DNA from: Acidobacteriota bacterium
Lineage (GTDB): Bacteria > Actinomycetota > Acidimicrobiia > Acidimicrobiales > Acidimicrobilacustridaceae
Direction: 5' to 3'
Assembly (NCBI GenBank): GCA_018969405.1
Contig: JAGWYK010000025.1
Location: 1 to 32,542, forward strand
Length of the DNA stretch: 32,542 bases
The notes beneath the pieces were generated by a model, which was not told the DNA's origin, ran no database searches, and saw only the letters and a list, made by a program, of their open reading frames with translations. How positions within the stretch are numbered: position 1 is the stretch's first letter; each line of letters starts with the position of its first letter. Below, piece by piece: positions 23,718 to 31,778 of this stretch. The translations under genes were made by a program, and so were the position numbers.

Positions 23718-23993
23718 TCAGCTCACACGGTCGGCCAGCAGTTGGCGCCGCTCCGCTTCGTTGAGGCCACCCCAGATGCCATGGGGTTCGCGGATCTCGA
23801 TGGCGTAGTCGAGGCAGGCGGCCCGCACACCGCAGTCGAGGCAGATGCTCTTGGCCCTGGCCTCGCGGCGGAGTTTGTCCTCCTTGCGCTCGAACTGCGC
23901 AGGGGGGAAGAACACCGTGGCGTGCGGACCGCGACAGGCGGCCCGCAGCTGCCAGTTGTCGTCGATCTGCTCTGCGATGCGCTGTGCACTCAC
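23718..23993 (-). CDS. WhiB-family iron-sulfur transcriptional regulator
   Basis: 91 residues from a GTG. The four Fe-S cysteines are Cys20, Cys51, Cys54 and Cys60 (C-x30-C-x2-C-x5-C), followed by the GIWGGLNEAERR turn and a basic tail. It would bind a 4Fe-4S cluster and act with the principal sigma factor. The frame is open to an ATG at 24044, but that would place the promoter inside the coding region. The GTG has GGAGAGG 12 nt upstream. Neighbourhood (divergent ArsA pair nearby) recalls whiB4/wblA loci; the sequence itself does not decide which WhiB class it is. Confidence 0.92.
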   Translation of the reverse strand: MSAQRIAEQIDDNWQLRAACRGPHATVFFPPAQFERKEDKLRREARAKSICLDCGVRAACLDYAIEIREPHGIWGGLNEAERRQLLADRVS

Positions 23994-24020
23994 GATGGAC
24001 AGCCCCCTCTCCGAGGGAGG

Positions 24021-24049
24021 AACGTAATGTGTCGGATGACACACCGCAA
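24021..24049 (-). promoter_or_regulatory. whiB promoter: TTGCGG, 17 nt, TACGTT
   Basis: On the minus strand TTGCGG (24049-24044) is followed by a 17-nt spacer and TACGTT (24026-24021). The start site would be near 24014, leaving a leader of about 20 nt with a GGAGAGG ribosome site. This is the best two-element promoter in the window. Confidence 0.6.
24028..24043. promoter_or_regulatory. Inverted-repeat operator within the whiB spacer
   Basis: TGTGTC-GGAT-GACACA is a perfect 6-bp inverted repeat occupying 16 of the 17 spacer bases. Each arm contains GACAC, the core bound by WhiA in Streptomyces. A regulator here would sit between the -35 and -10. Confidence 0.6.
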
Positions 24050-24077
24050 GACCGAAACCGGAAAGAAACCTCGTCTT

Positions 24078-24087
24078 TTAGCGCTAA
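24078..24087. repeat. AT-rich palindrome TTAGCGCTAA upstream of whiB
   Basis: A perfect 10-bp palindrome about 30 bp upstream of the whiB -35, in a short AT-richer patch between nfeD and whiB. It could be an activator site or part of the nfeD 3' region. The rest of this 161-bp gap holds only the whiB promoter and leader. Confidence 0.3.
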
Positions 24088-24154
24088 TCGACCGGCGTCG
24101 CTCCGGACCGGAGCCGAGCCGCAGAGCCCTCGCCCCCGGTCATCGACCCGTCGA

Positions 24155-25483
24155 TCAGTCGGTGCGACCGGAGCGGTCCCGGTAGTCCTTGGCGCCGCCC
24201 TCCTCGGGCTCCACCTCGAGGACGAGCCCATCGATCGCCACCACGCGGATCGACTCGAGCTCCTCGATGGGCGTGGCGCGATTGGTCGAGGCCCGCCACA
24301 GCGCATCACGGATCTGGACCACACCATCAGGATCGACGGAGGTGACGGCACGACCGAGTTCGCCGATCATCCACTCACGACCGATGGTGGGCGTGGAGAA
24401 ACGGGTGCGCACCATCGACGGCATGCCGGCGATGAACGCCAGGAGCACACCGATGATGGCGACGGCGAGCGTGATCCACGACAACGACACACCGTCGTAG
24501 AGCGTGAACGACCCGATCACGAACATCACGACACCGGCCCCGGTCCAGAACCTCGGCACACCGGTCTGCACATCCACGGCGAAGGCCACCATGGACAGAC
24601 AGATGAGCGCCACCGCCCACCCGCGGATGGGCAGCACACCGAGTCCGTAGCCGGCGAGGATGAACGAACCGGCTCCGACGACACCGGCGACGCCGACACC
24701 AGCGGTGAACAGTTCGAACACGATGAGGGCGAGACCGACGGTGAGCAGCAGATAGGCCACCGCAGGACTGGCCACCGTGTGCATCAGCTGGGAGAACAAC
24801 GACAACTGTCCGAAGCGGACCTGGGTCACCGGCTCCCGGCGCGTCTCGCCGTTGGCGGCGGTGGTCTCCCGGGTCTCGACCCCGGGGAGGTTCACCACGA
24901 AGTCGCCGATCGTGGGAGCGTCAGCGGTGGTGATGCCGAGATCGGCGGCCTCCTGGGTCCCGATGGTGCGATCGGTGATGGGGGCGAGGCGAGCCATGTC
25001 GAGTCCGTCGACCACCGGGGTGCCGGCGTCACCGAGGCGCGTGCCCGGCGCCATCCCGACCTGATCGGCGGCGCCCACCAGCTGCGCCGCTCCACTGGTG
25101 AGGCTGGAGCCGGAGGGACCGACCCACACCGCGATCGGGACCGAGGAGCGCAGCATCTGGGTGAGCAGGGCCGCCAGCGCGGTGTCGTCGACCACCACGC
25201 CGCTGGAATCCATCTGCAGCACCAGCGCCGTCGCCCCTTCGGTCTCGGCGTCGGTGATCTCCTGTCGGAGGAAGTCCATGAGCACGGGATCGAGCAGACC
25301 GCCGGCCTCGACCACGGCGACGAAGCCGGGACCACCGTTGACCACATCGGTGCCCGAGGTCGCCGGTGCGTCGGCCCCCACGACGGCCTGGGCCGATGCG
25401 GCCGAGGTGGACGCCAGCGCCGAGGTCACCAGCGCGAGGGCCACGAGGACGAGGATCCGCAGGGTGGTGGGTAGTCTGCGCAC
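24155..25483 (-). CDS. NfeD/ClpP-class membrane protein, protease domain lacking lysine
   Basis: 442 residues from a GTG with GGAGG 6 nt upstream. Signal or anchor helix 10-30; ClpP-like domain about 45-190 (GPSGSSLTSGAAQLVGAADQ, then MAPGTRLGDA); four to five membrane helices about 230-370; C-terminal NfeD OB-fold (GELGRAVTSVDPDGVVQIRDALWRA). Family members use a Ser-Lys dyad and partner with stomatins. The helix that should carry the Lys (YIKSLAE-GRN in relatives) is missing: only about 26 residues separate the GDAGTPVV segment from TQEAADLGI. The one Lys in the whole protein is near the C-terminus. It is divergent from the ArsA gene with 20 bp between start codons. Confidence 0.87.
   Translation of the reverse strand: MRRLPTTLRILVLVALALVTSALASTSAASAQAVVGADAPATSGTDVVNGGPGFVAVVEAGGLLDPVLMDFLRQEITDAETEGATALVLQMDSSGVVVDDTALAALLTQMLRSSVPIAVWVGPSGSSLTSGAAQLVGAADQVGMAPGTRLGDAGTPVVDGLDMARLAPITDRTIGTQEAADLGITTADAPTIGDFVVNLPGVETRETTAANGETRREPVTQVRFGQLSLFSQLMHTVASPAVAYLLLTVGLALIVFELFTAGVGVAGVVGAGSFILAGYGLGVLPIRGWAVALICLSMVAFAVDVQTGVPRFWTGAGVVMFVIGSFTLYDGVSLSWITLAVAIIGVLLAFIAGMPSMVRTRFSTPTIGREWMIGELGRAVTSVDPDGVVQIRDALWRASTNRATPIEELESIRVVAIDGLVLEVEPEEGGAKDYRDRSGRTD
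25472..25477 (+). promoter_or_regulatory. -10 box TAGTCT for the ArsA-like pair
   Basis: TAGTCT lies 26 nt before the ATG at 25504, inside the first codons of nfeD on the other strand. The leader carries GAGGGG near the ATG. Confidence 0.4.
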
Positions 25484-25503
25484 GTCGAGCCTCCGAGGGG
25501 AAC

Positions 25504-26463
25504 ATGGACCCTGCGCACTTCTACGCAGCATCACGGGTGCTCATCGTCGCCGGAAAGGGCGGTGTGGGCAAAACCACGGTGTGCGCCGCCCTGGCCCGTT
25601 CGGCCTCCGACACCGGGCGTTCGGTGCTCATCGTGCGCCTCATCCCCGGCGGAGCCCTCCCCCGGCTGTTCGCCAGCGGTCCGATCGTGACCGGCGGCAC
25701 CCTGCTGCGCGCCGGCTCCGCCACCACCGGTGAGATCCGGGCCCGCCTCGTCACCCCTGATGAGGCCCTGCTCGACTATCTCGCCGACCACGGGCTCCAG
25801 CGCATCACCCGCCGACTGGTGTCCTCCGGGGCGCTGGAGGTCGTCACCACCGCCGCCCCCGGCATCCGTGATCTGCTCGTGCTCGGCCGGGTGAAGCAGC
25901 TCGAGCAGTCCCGGGTCGCCGATCTGATCATCGTCGACGCTCCGGCCGCCGGCCATGCGGTCTCGTTCCTGCGAGCGCCGGCCGGGCTGCGCGACGCGGT
26001 CACCACCGGACCCATCGCCACCCAGGCCGTCGAGGTGCTCGACATGCTCGCCGATCCCACCCGGAGCAGCGTGCTGCTGGTCACCCTCGCCGAGGAGACA
26101 CCGGTCAACGAACTCATCGAGACCGCGTTCGCCGTGGAGGACGAGGTCGGGGTGCAGCTCGGCCCGGTGATCATCAACGCGCTCGCCGACCCCATCGACG
26201 GGCTGCAGCAGGATCTCCCCGCCCTCGCCGCCGACACCGATCTCGACGAGGACCTCATCGCCGCACTGGCGGCAGCGGCGGACTTCCGCACCCGGTGGGT
26301 GGATCAGCAGCGTCAGCAGGTCGAGCGGGTGCGCGCCCAGCTGCCGCTGCCGCTCATCACCCTGCCGGCCCGACCCACCACCGATCTCGGCCCCGCCGAT
26401 CTCGATGCGCTCGCCGAGGCGCTCACCGCCGGCGTCGACCGACTCGGAACCGCGGCGCCATGA
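25504..26463 (+). CDS. ArsA/Get3-like ATPase, subunit 1 (has signature Lys, lacks switch I Asp)
   Basis: 319 residues. Deviant Walker A GKGGVGKTT at 17-25 includes the signature Lys18 that in Get3/ArsA reaches across the dimer. Switch II is present as VDAPAAGH (Asp145). The switch I segment, normally TDPAH, reads IVRLIPGGALPRL, with Arg45 at the place of the hydrolytic Asp. The protein is soluble with no membrane segment. The stop overlaps the second ATPase ATG as ATGA, ensuring paired synthesis. Homologous pairs (Rv3679/Rv3680 in M. tuberculosis) sit beside whiB4. The frame is open upstream but only into nfeD. Confidence 0.87.
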   Translation: MDPAHFYAASRVLIVAGKGGVGKTTVCAALARSASDTGRSVLIVRLIPGGALPRLFASGPIVTGGTLLRAGSATTGEIRARLVTPDEALLDYLADHGLQRITRRLVSSGALEVVTTAAPGIRDLLVLGRVKQLEQSRVADLIIVDAPAAGHAVSFLRAPAGLRDAVTTGPIATQAVEVLDMLADPTRSSVLLVTLAEETPVNELIETAFAVEDEVGVQLGPVIINALADPIDGLQQDLPALAADTDLDEDLIAALAAAADFRTRWVDQQRQQVERVRAQLPLPLITLPARPTTDLGPADLDALAEALTAGVDRLGTAAP

Positions 26464-27569
26464 CCGCCGGCGCCACGATCCCCGATCCCATCGGTGTCCT
26501 GCTGGAGGCCCATGACGTCGTCGTCTGCGTCGGTTCGGGCGGGGTGGGCAAGACGACCACCTCGGCCACCCTGGCGCTCGAGGCCGCCCGACGCGGTCGA
26601 CGGGCCTGCGTGCTCACCATCGATCCCGCCCGTCGTCTGGCCGATGCCATGGGACTCGACTCCGCCGCCGCCCGGGGCTCGCGTCCGGTGCAGGTCGAGG
26701 GTCCGTGGTCCGGTGAGCTCTGGACCGTCATGCTCGACACCCGGGTCACCTTCGCGGAGCTGATCGAGACCTATGCGCCGAATCCCGAACAGGCCCGTCG
26801 CATCCTCGACAACCGTTTCTTCCGCAACATCGCCGATGCCCTGTCGGGCACCCATGAGTACATGGCGATGGAGAAGCTCCACGAGCTGCACGCCGATGAT
26901 CGTTTCGATCTCGTCATCGTCGACACACCCCCCACCACCAACGCCCTCGAGTTCCTCGATGCGCCGAACCGGATCACGAGCTTCCTCGACCACCGCCTCT
27001 ACCGGATCCTCGTCACTCCCTCGAACACGCTGGCCCGGGCCATGAACGTGGCCGCCCAGACGGTGCTGCGCAGCATCTCGCGCATCGTGGGGGCCTCCGT
27101 GGTCGACGACGTCATCGAGTTCTTCGCCAACTTCGACGGCATGGAGGAGGGGTTCCGGGCCCGCGCCGTGAGCGTCCGCACCCTGCTCGCCTCGGAACGG
27201 ACGACCTTCGTGCTCGTCACCATCCCCCGCCGCGATGTGGCCCAGGAGGCCACCACCTTCGTCGGCGACCTGCGCGCCGCCGGGGTCGATGTCGCCGCCC
27301 TCATCGTCAATCGGGTGCATCCGAACTTCAGCCCGCGGCCCCTCGACGAGCTCCGGGCACGGCTCGGCCCGCTCTCGGACGGACCTCTGGCCCCGTTCGT
27401 CACCGCCCTGCTGGACGCCACCACCATCGCCGGCACCGAGATGGATCACCTGGCCGGGCTCACCGGAGCGCTCCCCACCGCCGCGGTGCGGCTGGTGCCG
27501 TTCCTCGACGCCGATGTGCACGACCTGGCCGGCCTCGAACGACTCCGCCGCCATCTCATCACCGGGTGA
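26460..27569 (+). CDS. ArsA/Get3-like ATPase, subunit 2 (has switch I Asp, lacks signature Lys)
   Basis: 369 residues. Walker A is GSGGVGKTT at 25-33: the signature Lys is Ser26 while the phosphate-binding Lys31 remains. Switch I is intact as TIDPARRL (Asp55) and switch II as VDTPPTTNALEFLD (Asp155). The helical region 95-140 (THEYMAMEKLHEL) resembles the client or regulatory subdomain of the family. Together with subunit 1 it suggests a heterodimer with one complete ATP site. The substrate (anion, tail-anchored protein or other) is unknown. ATG chosen by the ATGA overlap. Confidence 0.88.
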   Translation: MTAGATIPDPIGVLLEAHDVVVCVGSGGVGKTTTSATLALEAARRGRRACVLTIDPARRLADAMGLDSAAARGSRPVQVEGPWSGELWTVMLDTRVTFAELIETYAPNPEQARRILDNRFFRNIADALSGTHEYMAMEKLHELHADDRFDLVIVDTPPTTNALEFLDAPNRITSFLDHRLYRILVTPSNTLARAMNVAAQTVLRSISRIVGASVVDDVIEFFANFDGMEEGFRARAVSVRTLLASERTTFVLVTIPRRDVAQEATTFVGDLRAAGVDVAALIVNRVHPNFSPRPLDELRARLGPLSDGPLAPFVTALLDATTIAGTEMDHLAGLTGALPTAAVRLVPFLDADVHDLAGLERLRRHLITG

Positions 27570-27668
27570 CCGGCACGCCCGATCGGCAGTTCCCCTCGGG
27601 CTCCCCTCCTCGGTCGCTCCCGTCCGCTCCTCCTCGGCCCGATCTTGGGTCGCTCCGCACCGAACCGG

Positions 27669-27674
27669 TAGCCT
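27669..27674 (+). promoter_or_regulatory. -10 box TAGCCT for the receiver-domain gene
   Basis: TAGCCT ends 7 nt before the GTG at 27682, indicating a separate leaderless transcript after the ArsA pair. Confidence 0.5.
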
Positions 27675-27681
27675 CGGACAC

Positions 27682-28194
27682 GTGCCGACCATCCTGCTTG
27701 CCACCGATGCCGACTGGATCCTCGACGAGGTCGATGCCGCCCTCTCCGATGGCGACACCACGGTGTTCCGGGTGCGTGAGGGCATCGACGTCCTCCAGGC
27801 CATCGAGCAGATCAGCCCCGAGCTGGTCATCCTCGACGAACAGATCGGCAACATGGGCGGGATCGCCGCCTGCATGGCCATCCGCAACGCCGAGAGCGTG
27901 GATCGCATCCCGATCACGGCGGTCCTGCTGCTGCTCGACCGGGCCCATGACGTGTTCCTCGCCCGCCGCTGCGAGGCCGACGGCTTCGTGGTCAAGCCCT
28001 TCGACTCCATCCGCCTGCGCCGAGCCGCCTCCGCGCTGCTCGCCGGAGAGGCCTTCGAGGACAGCATCGCCGGTATCGGAGGGAGCGACATCATGGCCGA
28101 GCCCGAGCCGGAGCCTGCCTTCGATCCCGCTGACGACGCTGCGGTCGTCGATGCCGCCGACGCGGCCGAGCCGGATCTCCCGGTCCAGGTCTGA
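27682..28194 (+). CDS. Stand-alone receiver-domain protein (response regulator-like)
   Basis: 170 residues. The receiver domain spans 1-125: acidic Asp9 and Asp11 (ATDADW), phosphoacceptor Asp52 in ELVILDEQIGNMGG, and Lys105 in GFVVKPFD. The usual Thr/Ser position in strand 4 is in a Leu-rich segment (AVLLLLDRAHD), so the switch residue may be altered. There is no output domain; the last 40 residues are an acidic Ala/Asp/Glu/Pro tail. No histidine kinase is nearby. The GTG is set by the promoter box. Confidence 0.88.
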   Translation: MPTILLATDADWILDEVDAALSDGDTTVFRVREGIDVLQAIEQISPELVILDEQIGNMGGIAACMAIRNAESVDRIPITAVLLLLDRAHDVFLARRCEADGFVVKPFDSIRLRRAASALLAGEAFEDSIAGIGGSDIMAEPEPEPAFDPADDAAVVDAADAAEPDLPVQV

Positions 28195-28236
28195 CGCTGC
28201 GGCCCCGTGCCATTCGTGGCATCGGCCGGGGTCCGA

Positions 28237-28242
28237 TAGAGT
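28237..28242 (+). promoter_or_regulatory. -10 box TAGAGT for tRNA-Pro
   Basis: TAGAGT ends 10 nt before the mature tRNA 5' end, identical in sequence and spacing to the tRNA-Lys box. Confidence 0.6.
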
Positions 28243-28252
28243 CACCCCTTCA

Positions 28253-28326
<74 letters not shown>

Positions 28327-28333
28327 CCCCGAG

Positions 28334-28363
28334 ACGACCCTCATGCTCCGGCATGGGGGTCGT
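28334..28363 (+). terminator. Hairpin after tRNA-Pro
   Basis: A 13-bp stem (one G-T) formed by 28334-28346 and 28351-28363 around a TCCG loop, 8 nt beyond the tRNA. No T-run follows. It could also serve the convergent asd transcript, whose stop lies 38 bp away. Confidence 0.55.
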
Positions 28364-28401
28364 TCGCGTCGCAGGGGCGAGGAGCGACCGCGTCCGAGCG
28401 A

Positions 28402-29442
<1,041 letters not shown>

Positions 29443-29509
29443 CCGGCCCCCCCGGGGGATCACGCCAACCGATTCCGCCGACGGCAAGGGGGGAACGGGA
29501 TCGCGGGTC

Positions 29510-30742
29510 TCAGTCGACGTAGACCGGCCCGGAGGCCAGACCGAAGGCGTCATGGAGGGCGACGACCGCCCGCTCGATGTCGGCCTCGGCCACCACGCAG
29601 CTGACCCGGATCGCCGAGGTGGCGATCATCTCGATGTTGATGTCGTTGGCGGCGAGGGTCTCGAACACGGTGGCGGCCACACCGGGATGCGACTTCATGC
29701 CGGCGCCGACGACGCTGACACGGGCGATGGCGGGCTCGGCGGTGACCCGGGTGAAGCCGACCTCGGCACCGGCCACCTCGCAGATCGAGACGGCGGTGGT
29801 GAGTTCACCGTGGGGGACGGTGAAGGAGATGTCGGTGACACCCTGCTCGGAGGTGTTCTGCACGATCAGATCCACGTTGATGTCGGCATCGGCCAGCGCC
29901 CGGAACACGTGGGCCGCCACACCGGGACGGTCGGCCACGCCACCGATGGTGACCTTGGCCTCATCGGCGTCATGCACGACAGCGGAGACGATTGCCTGTT
30001 CCATGGTGGTGGACTCCTTGGTGACGACGGTGCCGGGTTCCCAGGTGAACGCGGAGCGGACATGCAGCTCGACCCCGTGGGTGCGGGCGTACTCGACGGA
30101 TCGCATGGCCGGCTTCGGGCAGCCGTTGGCGGTCATCTCGAGCAGTTCATCGAAGGTGATGTGCTCCATCTTGCGGGCATCGCTGACCAGTCGGGGATCG
30201 CTGGTGAAGACCCCGGGCACATCGGTGTAGAGCTCACAGGAGTCAGCGCCGAGCGCATGGGCCAGCGCCACCGCCGTGGTGTCGGAACCGCCGCGCCCGA
30301 GGAAGGTGACGTTGTTGTCCACCGACCGACCCTGCGCACCGCCGACGACCGCCACCCGGCCGGCGGCCAGCGAGGCCCGGATGCGATCGGGCTCGACGGC
30401 GATGATCTTGGCGTTGGTGTGGGTGGAATCGGTGAGGAACCCGGCCTGCGAACCGGTGAAGGACTCGGCCTCGACCCCGAGATCGGCGATGGCCATGCAC
30501 AGCAGCGCCGTGGCCTTGCGCTCGCCGGCGGTGACGAGCATGTCCATCTCGCGACCGGGTCGGGTGTCGGAGACCTCCTTGGCGATGCGGATGAGTTCGT
30601 CGGTCTCCTTGCCCATGGCCGAGATCACGACCACGACCTGATTGCCCCGGCGGACCGTGCGGGCGACGTGATCGGCCACGGCGCGCATGCGGTCGGGGTC
30701 GCCGACGGAGGTGCCACCGAACTTCTGGACGAGCAGAGCCAC
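29510..30742 (-). CDS. lysC: Aspartate kinase
   Basis: 410 residues. It phosphorylates aspartate, the first step of the lysine/threonine/methionine family. Kinase domain: VQKFGGTSVGD at 5-15, VTFLGRGGSDTTAVALA in the middle. Two ACT domains follow: DEAKVTIGGVADRPGVA and VSVVGAGMKSHPGVAATVF, with VDLIVQNTS and IEMIATSAIRVSCVV at the effector site. This is the class with feedback control by lysine and threonine, as in Corynebacterium. The GTG at 30742 is preceded by TAGCGT with an 8-nt gap. An internal start for a beta subunit lies at 30004. Confidence 0.97.
   Translation of the reverse strand: MALLVQKFGGTSVGDPDRMRAVADHVARTVRRGNQVVVVISAMGKETDELIRIAKEVSDTRPGREMDMLVTAGERKATALLCMAIADLGVEAESFTGSQAGFLTDSTHTNAKIIAVEPDRIRASLAAGRVAVVGGAQGRSVDNNVTFLGRGGSDTTAVALAHALGADSCELYTDVPGVFTSDPRLVSDARKMEHITFDELLEMTANGCPKPAMRSVEYARTHGVELHVRSAFTWEPGTVVTKESTTMEQAIVSAVVHDADEAKVTIGGVADRPGVAAHVFRALADADINVDLIVQNTSEQGVTDISFTVPHGELTTAVSICEVAGAEVGFTRVTAEPAIARVSVVGAGMKSHPGVAATVFETLAANDINIEMIATSAIRVSCVVAEADIERAVVALHDAFGLASGPVYVD
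30002..30019 (-). promoter_or_regulatory. Internal ribosome site and start for the LysC beta subunit
   Basis: AAGGAG (30019-30014, minus strand) precedes an in-frame ATG (30004-30002, Met247) with 9 nt between. Initiation here would give a 164-residue regulatory subunit made of the two ACT domains (29510-30004). Corynebacterium lysC and other alpha2-beta2 aspartate kinases use an internal start at about the same position. Confidence 0.65.
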
Positions 30743-30750
30743 GGGCGGTC

Positions 30751-30756
30751 ACGCTA
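30751..30756 (-). promoter_or_regulatory. -10 box TAGCGT for lysC
   Basis: TAGCGT ends 8 nt before the lysC GTG. No ribosome site is visible for the full-length start. Confidence 0.5.
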
Positions 30757-30814
30757 CCGGCCGGGCGCGGTCGGGACGGAATCAGTCCCCCGATCCACGG
30801 CGCCATCGCCGGTT

Positions 30815-30820
30815 TAGGAT
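30815..30820 (+). promoter_or_regulatory. -10 box TAGGAT for the cyclophilin-like gene
   Basis: TAGGAT ends 9 nt before the ATG at 30830; divergent from lysC. Confidence 0.45.
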
Positions 30821-30829
30821 CGGTGCGTC

Positions 30830-31675
30830 ATGGCCAGCCCGAACGATCGTCGCCGTCGAGAACTCGCCCAACGTCAGCAACGGGCTGCCGAGGCCGCGGC
30901 GGGCGCGGTGCGTCGCCGTCGGCTCCTCGCCGCCGCCGGCATCGCCGTGATCCTCCTCGTCGTCGGCGGCATCGCCCTCGGCGTGTCGTCGAAGGACACG
31001 ACACCGACCACGACCACCACCTCGATCCCGAGCGGGCCCACCTCCTCGGCGGTTCCGAGCTCGGGGATCACACCACCGCCGGCGACCCCGGGCGCCTCGC
31101 TCACCGGCGCCACGCCCTGTCCCGCCGAGGACGGCTCCTCGCCGCGCACCACCTCGTTCGCCGAGGCCCCGCCGATGTGCATCGACACCACGCACTTCCA
31201 CACCGCAGTGATCTCGACGACCAAGGGCGATCTGACCGTGCAGCTCGACGCCGGTCGCACCCCCACCACCGTCAACGACTTCGTGGTGCTGGCCCGCTAC
31301 CACTTCTACGACGGGCAGCCCATCACGAACATCCTGCCCCGCAAGTCCTTCACCGTGGGCATGAGCTTCAGCGCTCCCACCACCATGTTCGAGATCCCCA
31401 ATGAGATCGACCCCGCCGGACAGATCTTCACCCCCGGAGCCATCGCCATGGTGGGCACCAACGGTGTGGGCAGCGCCAGCCGGGGGCAGTTCCTCATCGC
31501 CACCTTCGAACAGGCCGCCGATCTCGACGACAGCAACACCGCCTTCGGTGTGATGCTCGACGGCTTCGACACCCTGGTGGCCATCAACGCCCTGGCCACG
31601 CGCAGCGGTCAGCCCACCGAGGTCGTCACCATCACCGGGATCACCGTGACCCAGAGCGGGAAGATCCCCCGCTGA
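30830..31675 (+). CDS. Membrane-anchored cyclophilin-like protein
   Basis: 281 residues. A basic cytoplasmic tail (1-31) precedes one membrane helix (32-52), a Thr/Ser/Pro linker (53-95) and an extracytoplasmic cyclophilin-type domain (about 123-280): TTKGDLTVQLDAGRTPTTVNDFVVLA, then GAIAMVG, RGQFLIAT and TAFGVMLDG. The catalytic His-Arg pair (FHRV in active enzymes) reads ITNI here, with Asn167 in place of the Arg, and the FMxQGGD stretch is SFTVGMSF. Activity is therefore doubtful; it may act as a chaperone. Two cysteines (97, 117) could form a disulfide. A similar FKBP gene follows. Confidence 0.82.
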   Translation: MASPNDRRRRELAQRQQRAAEAAAGAVRRRRLLAAAGIAVILLVVGGIALGVSSKDTTPTTTTTSIPSGPTSSAVPSSGITPPPATPGASLTGATPCPAEDGSSPRTTSFAEAPPMCIDTTHFHTAVISTTKGDLTVQLDAGRTPTTVNDFVVLARYHFYDGQPITNILPRKSFTVGMSFSAPTTMFEIPNEIDPAGQIFTPGAIAMVGTNGVGSASRGQFLIATFEQAADLDDSNTAFGVMLDGFDTLVAINALATRSGQPTEVVTITGITVTQSGKIPR

Positions 31676-31762
31676 GCCGATCGCCGATCCCCGGCTGATG
31701 GTCGGCTGATCCTGCGCCGATGGTCGGACCCGACCGACGGGCATCCCGGGCGGCGAGGTTGC
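31676..31762 (+). other. Intergenic segment with direct repeats and a small hairpin
   Basis: GATGGTCGG occurs at 31697-31705 and 31719-31727, and GGTCG-GACC-CGACC (31722-31735) can form a 5-bp hairpin. This may be a weak terminator of the cyclophilin-like gene. Nothing else is recognised. Confidence 0.3.
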
Positions 31763-31768
31763 TAGGTT
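31763..31768 (+). promoter_or_regulatory. -10 box TAGGTT for the FKBP gene
   Basis: TAGGTT ends 10 nt before the ATG at 31779, giving a leader of only about 3-4 nt. Confidence 0.45.
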
Positions 31769-31778
31769 CTCGCCCGCC

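Noticed and set aside
23994-24044. Upstream ATG start for whiB at 24044
   Set aside because: It would put the -10 box and half of the inverted repeat in coding sequence. The GTG at 23993 has a ribosome site and gives a normal WhiB length.
26313-28094. A 593-codon open frame on the minus strand opposite the second ArsA-like gene and the receiver gene
   Set aside because: The opposite strand carries intact P-loop and receiver motifs, and this frame has none and a biased composition.
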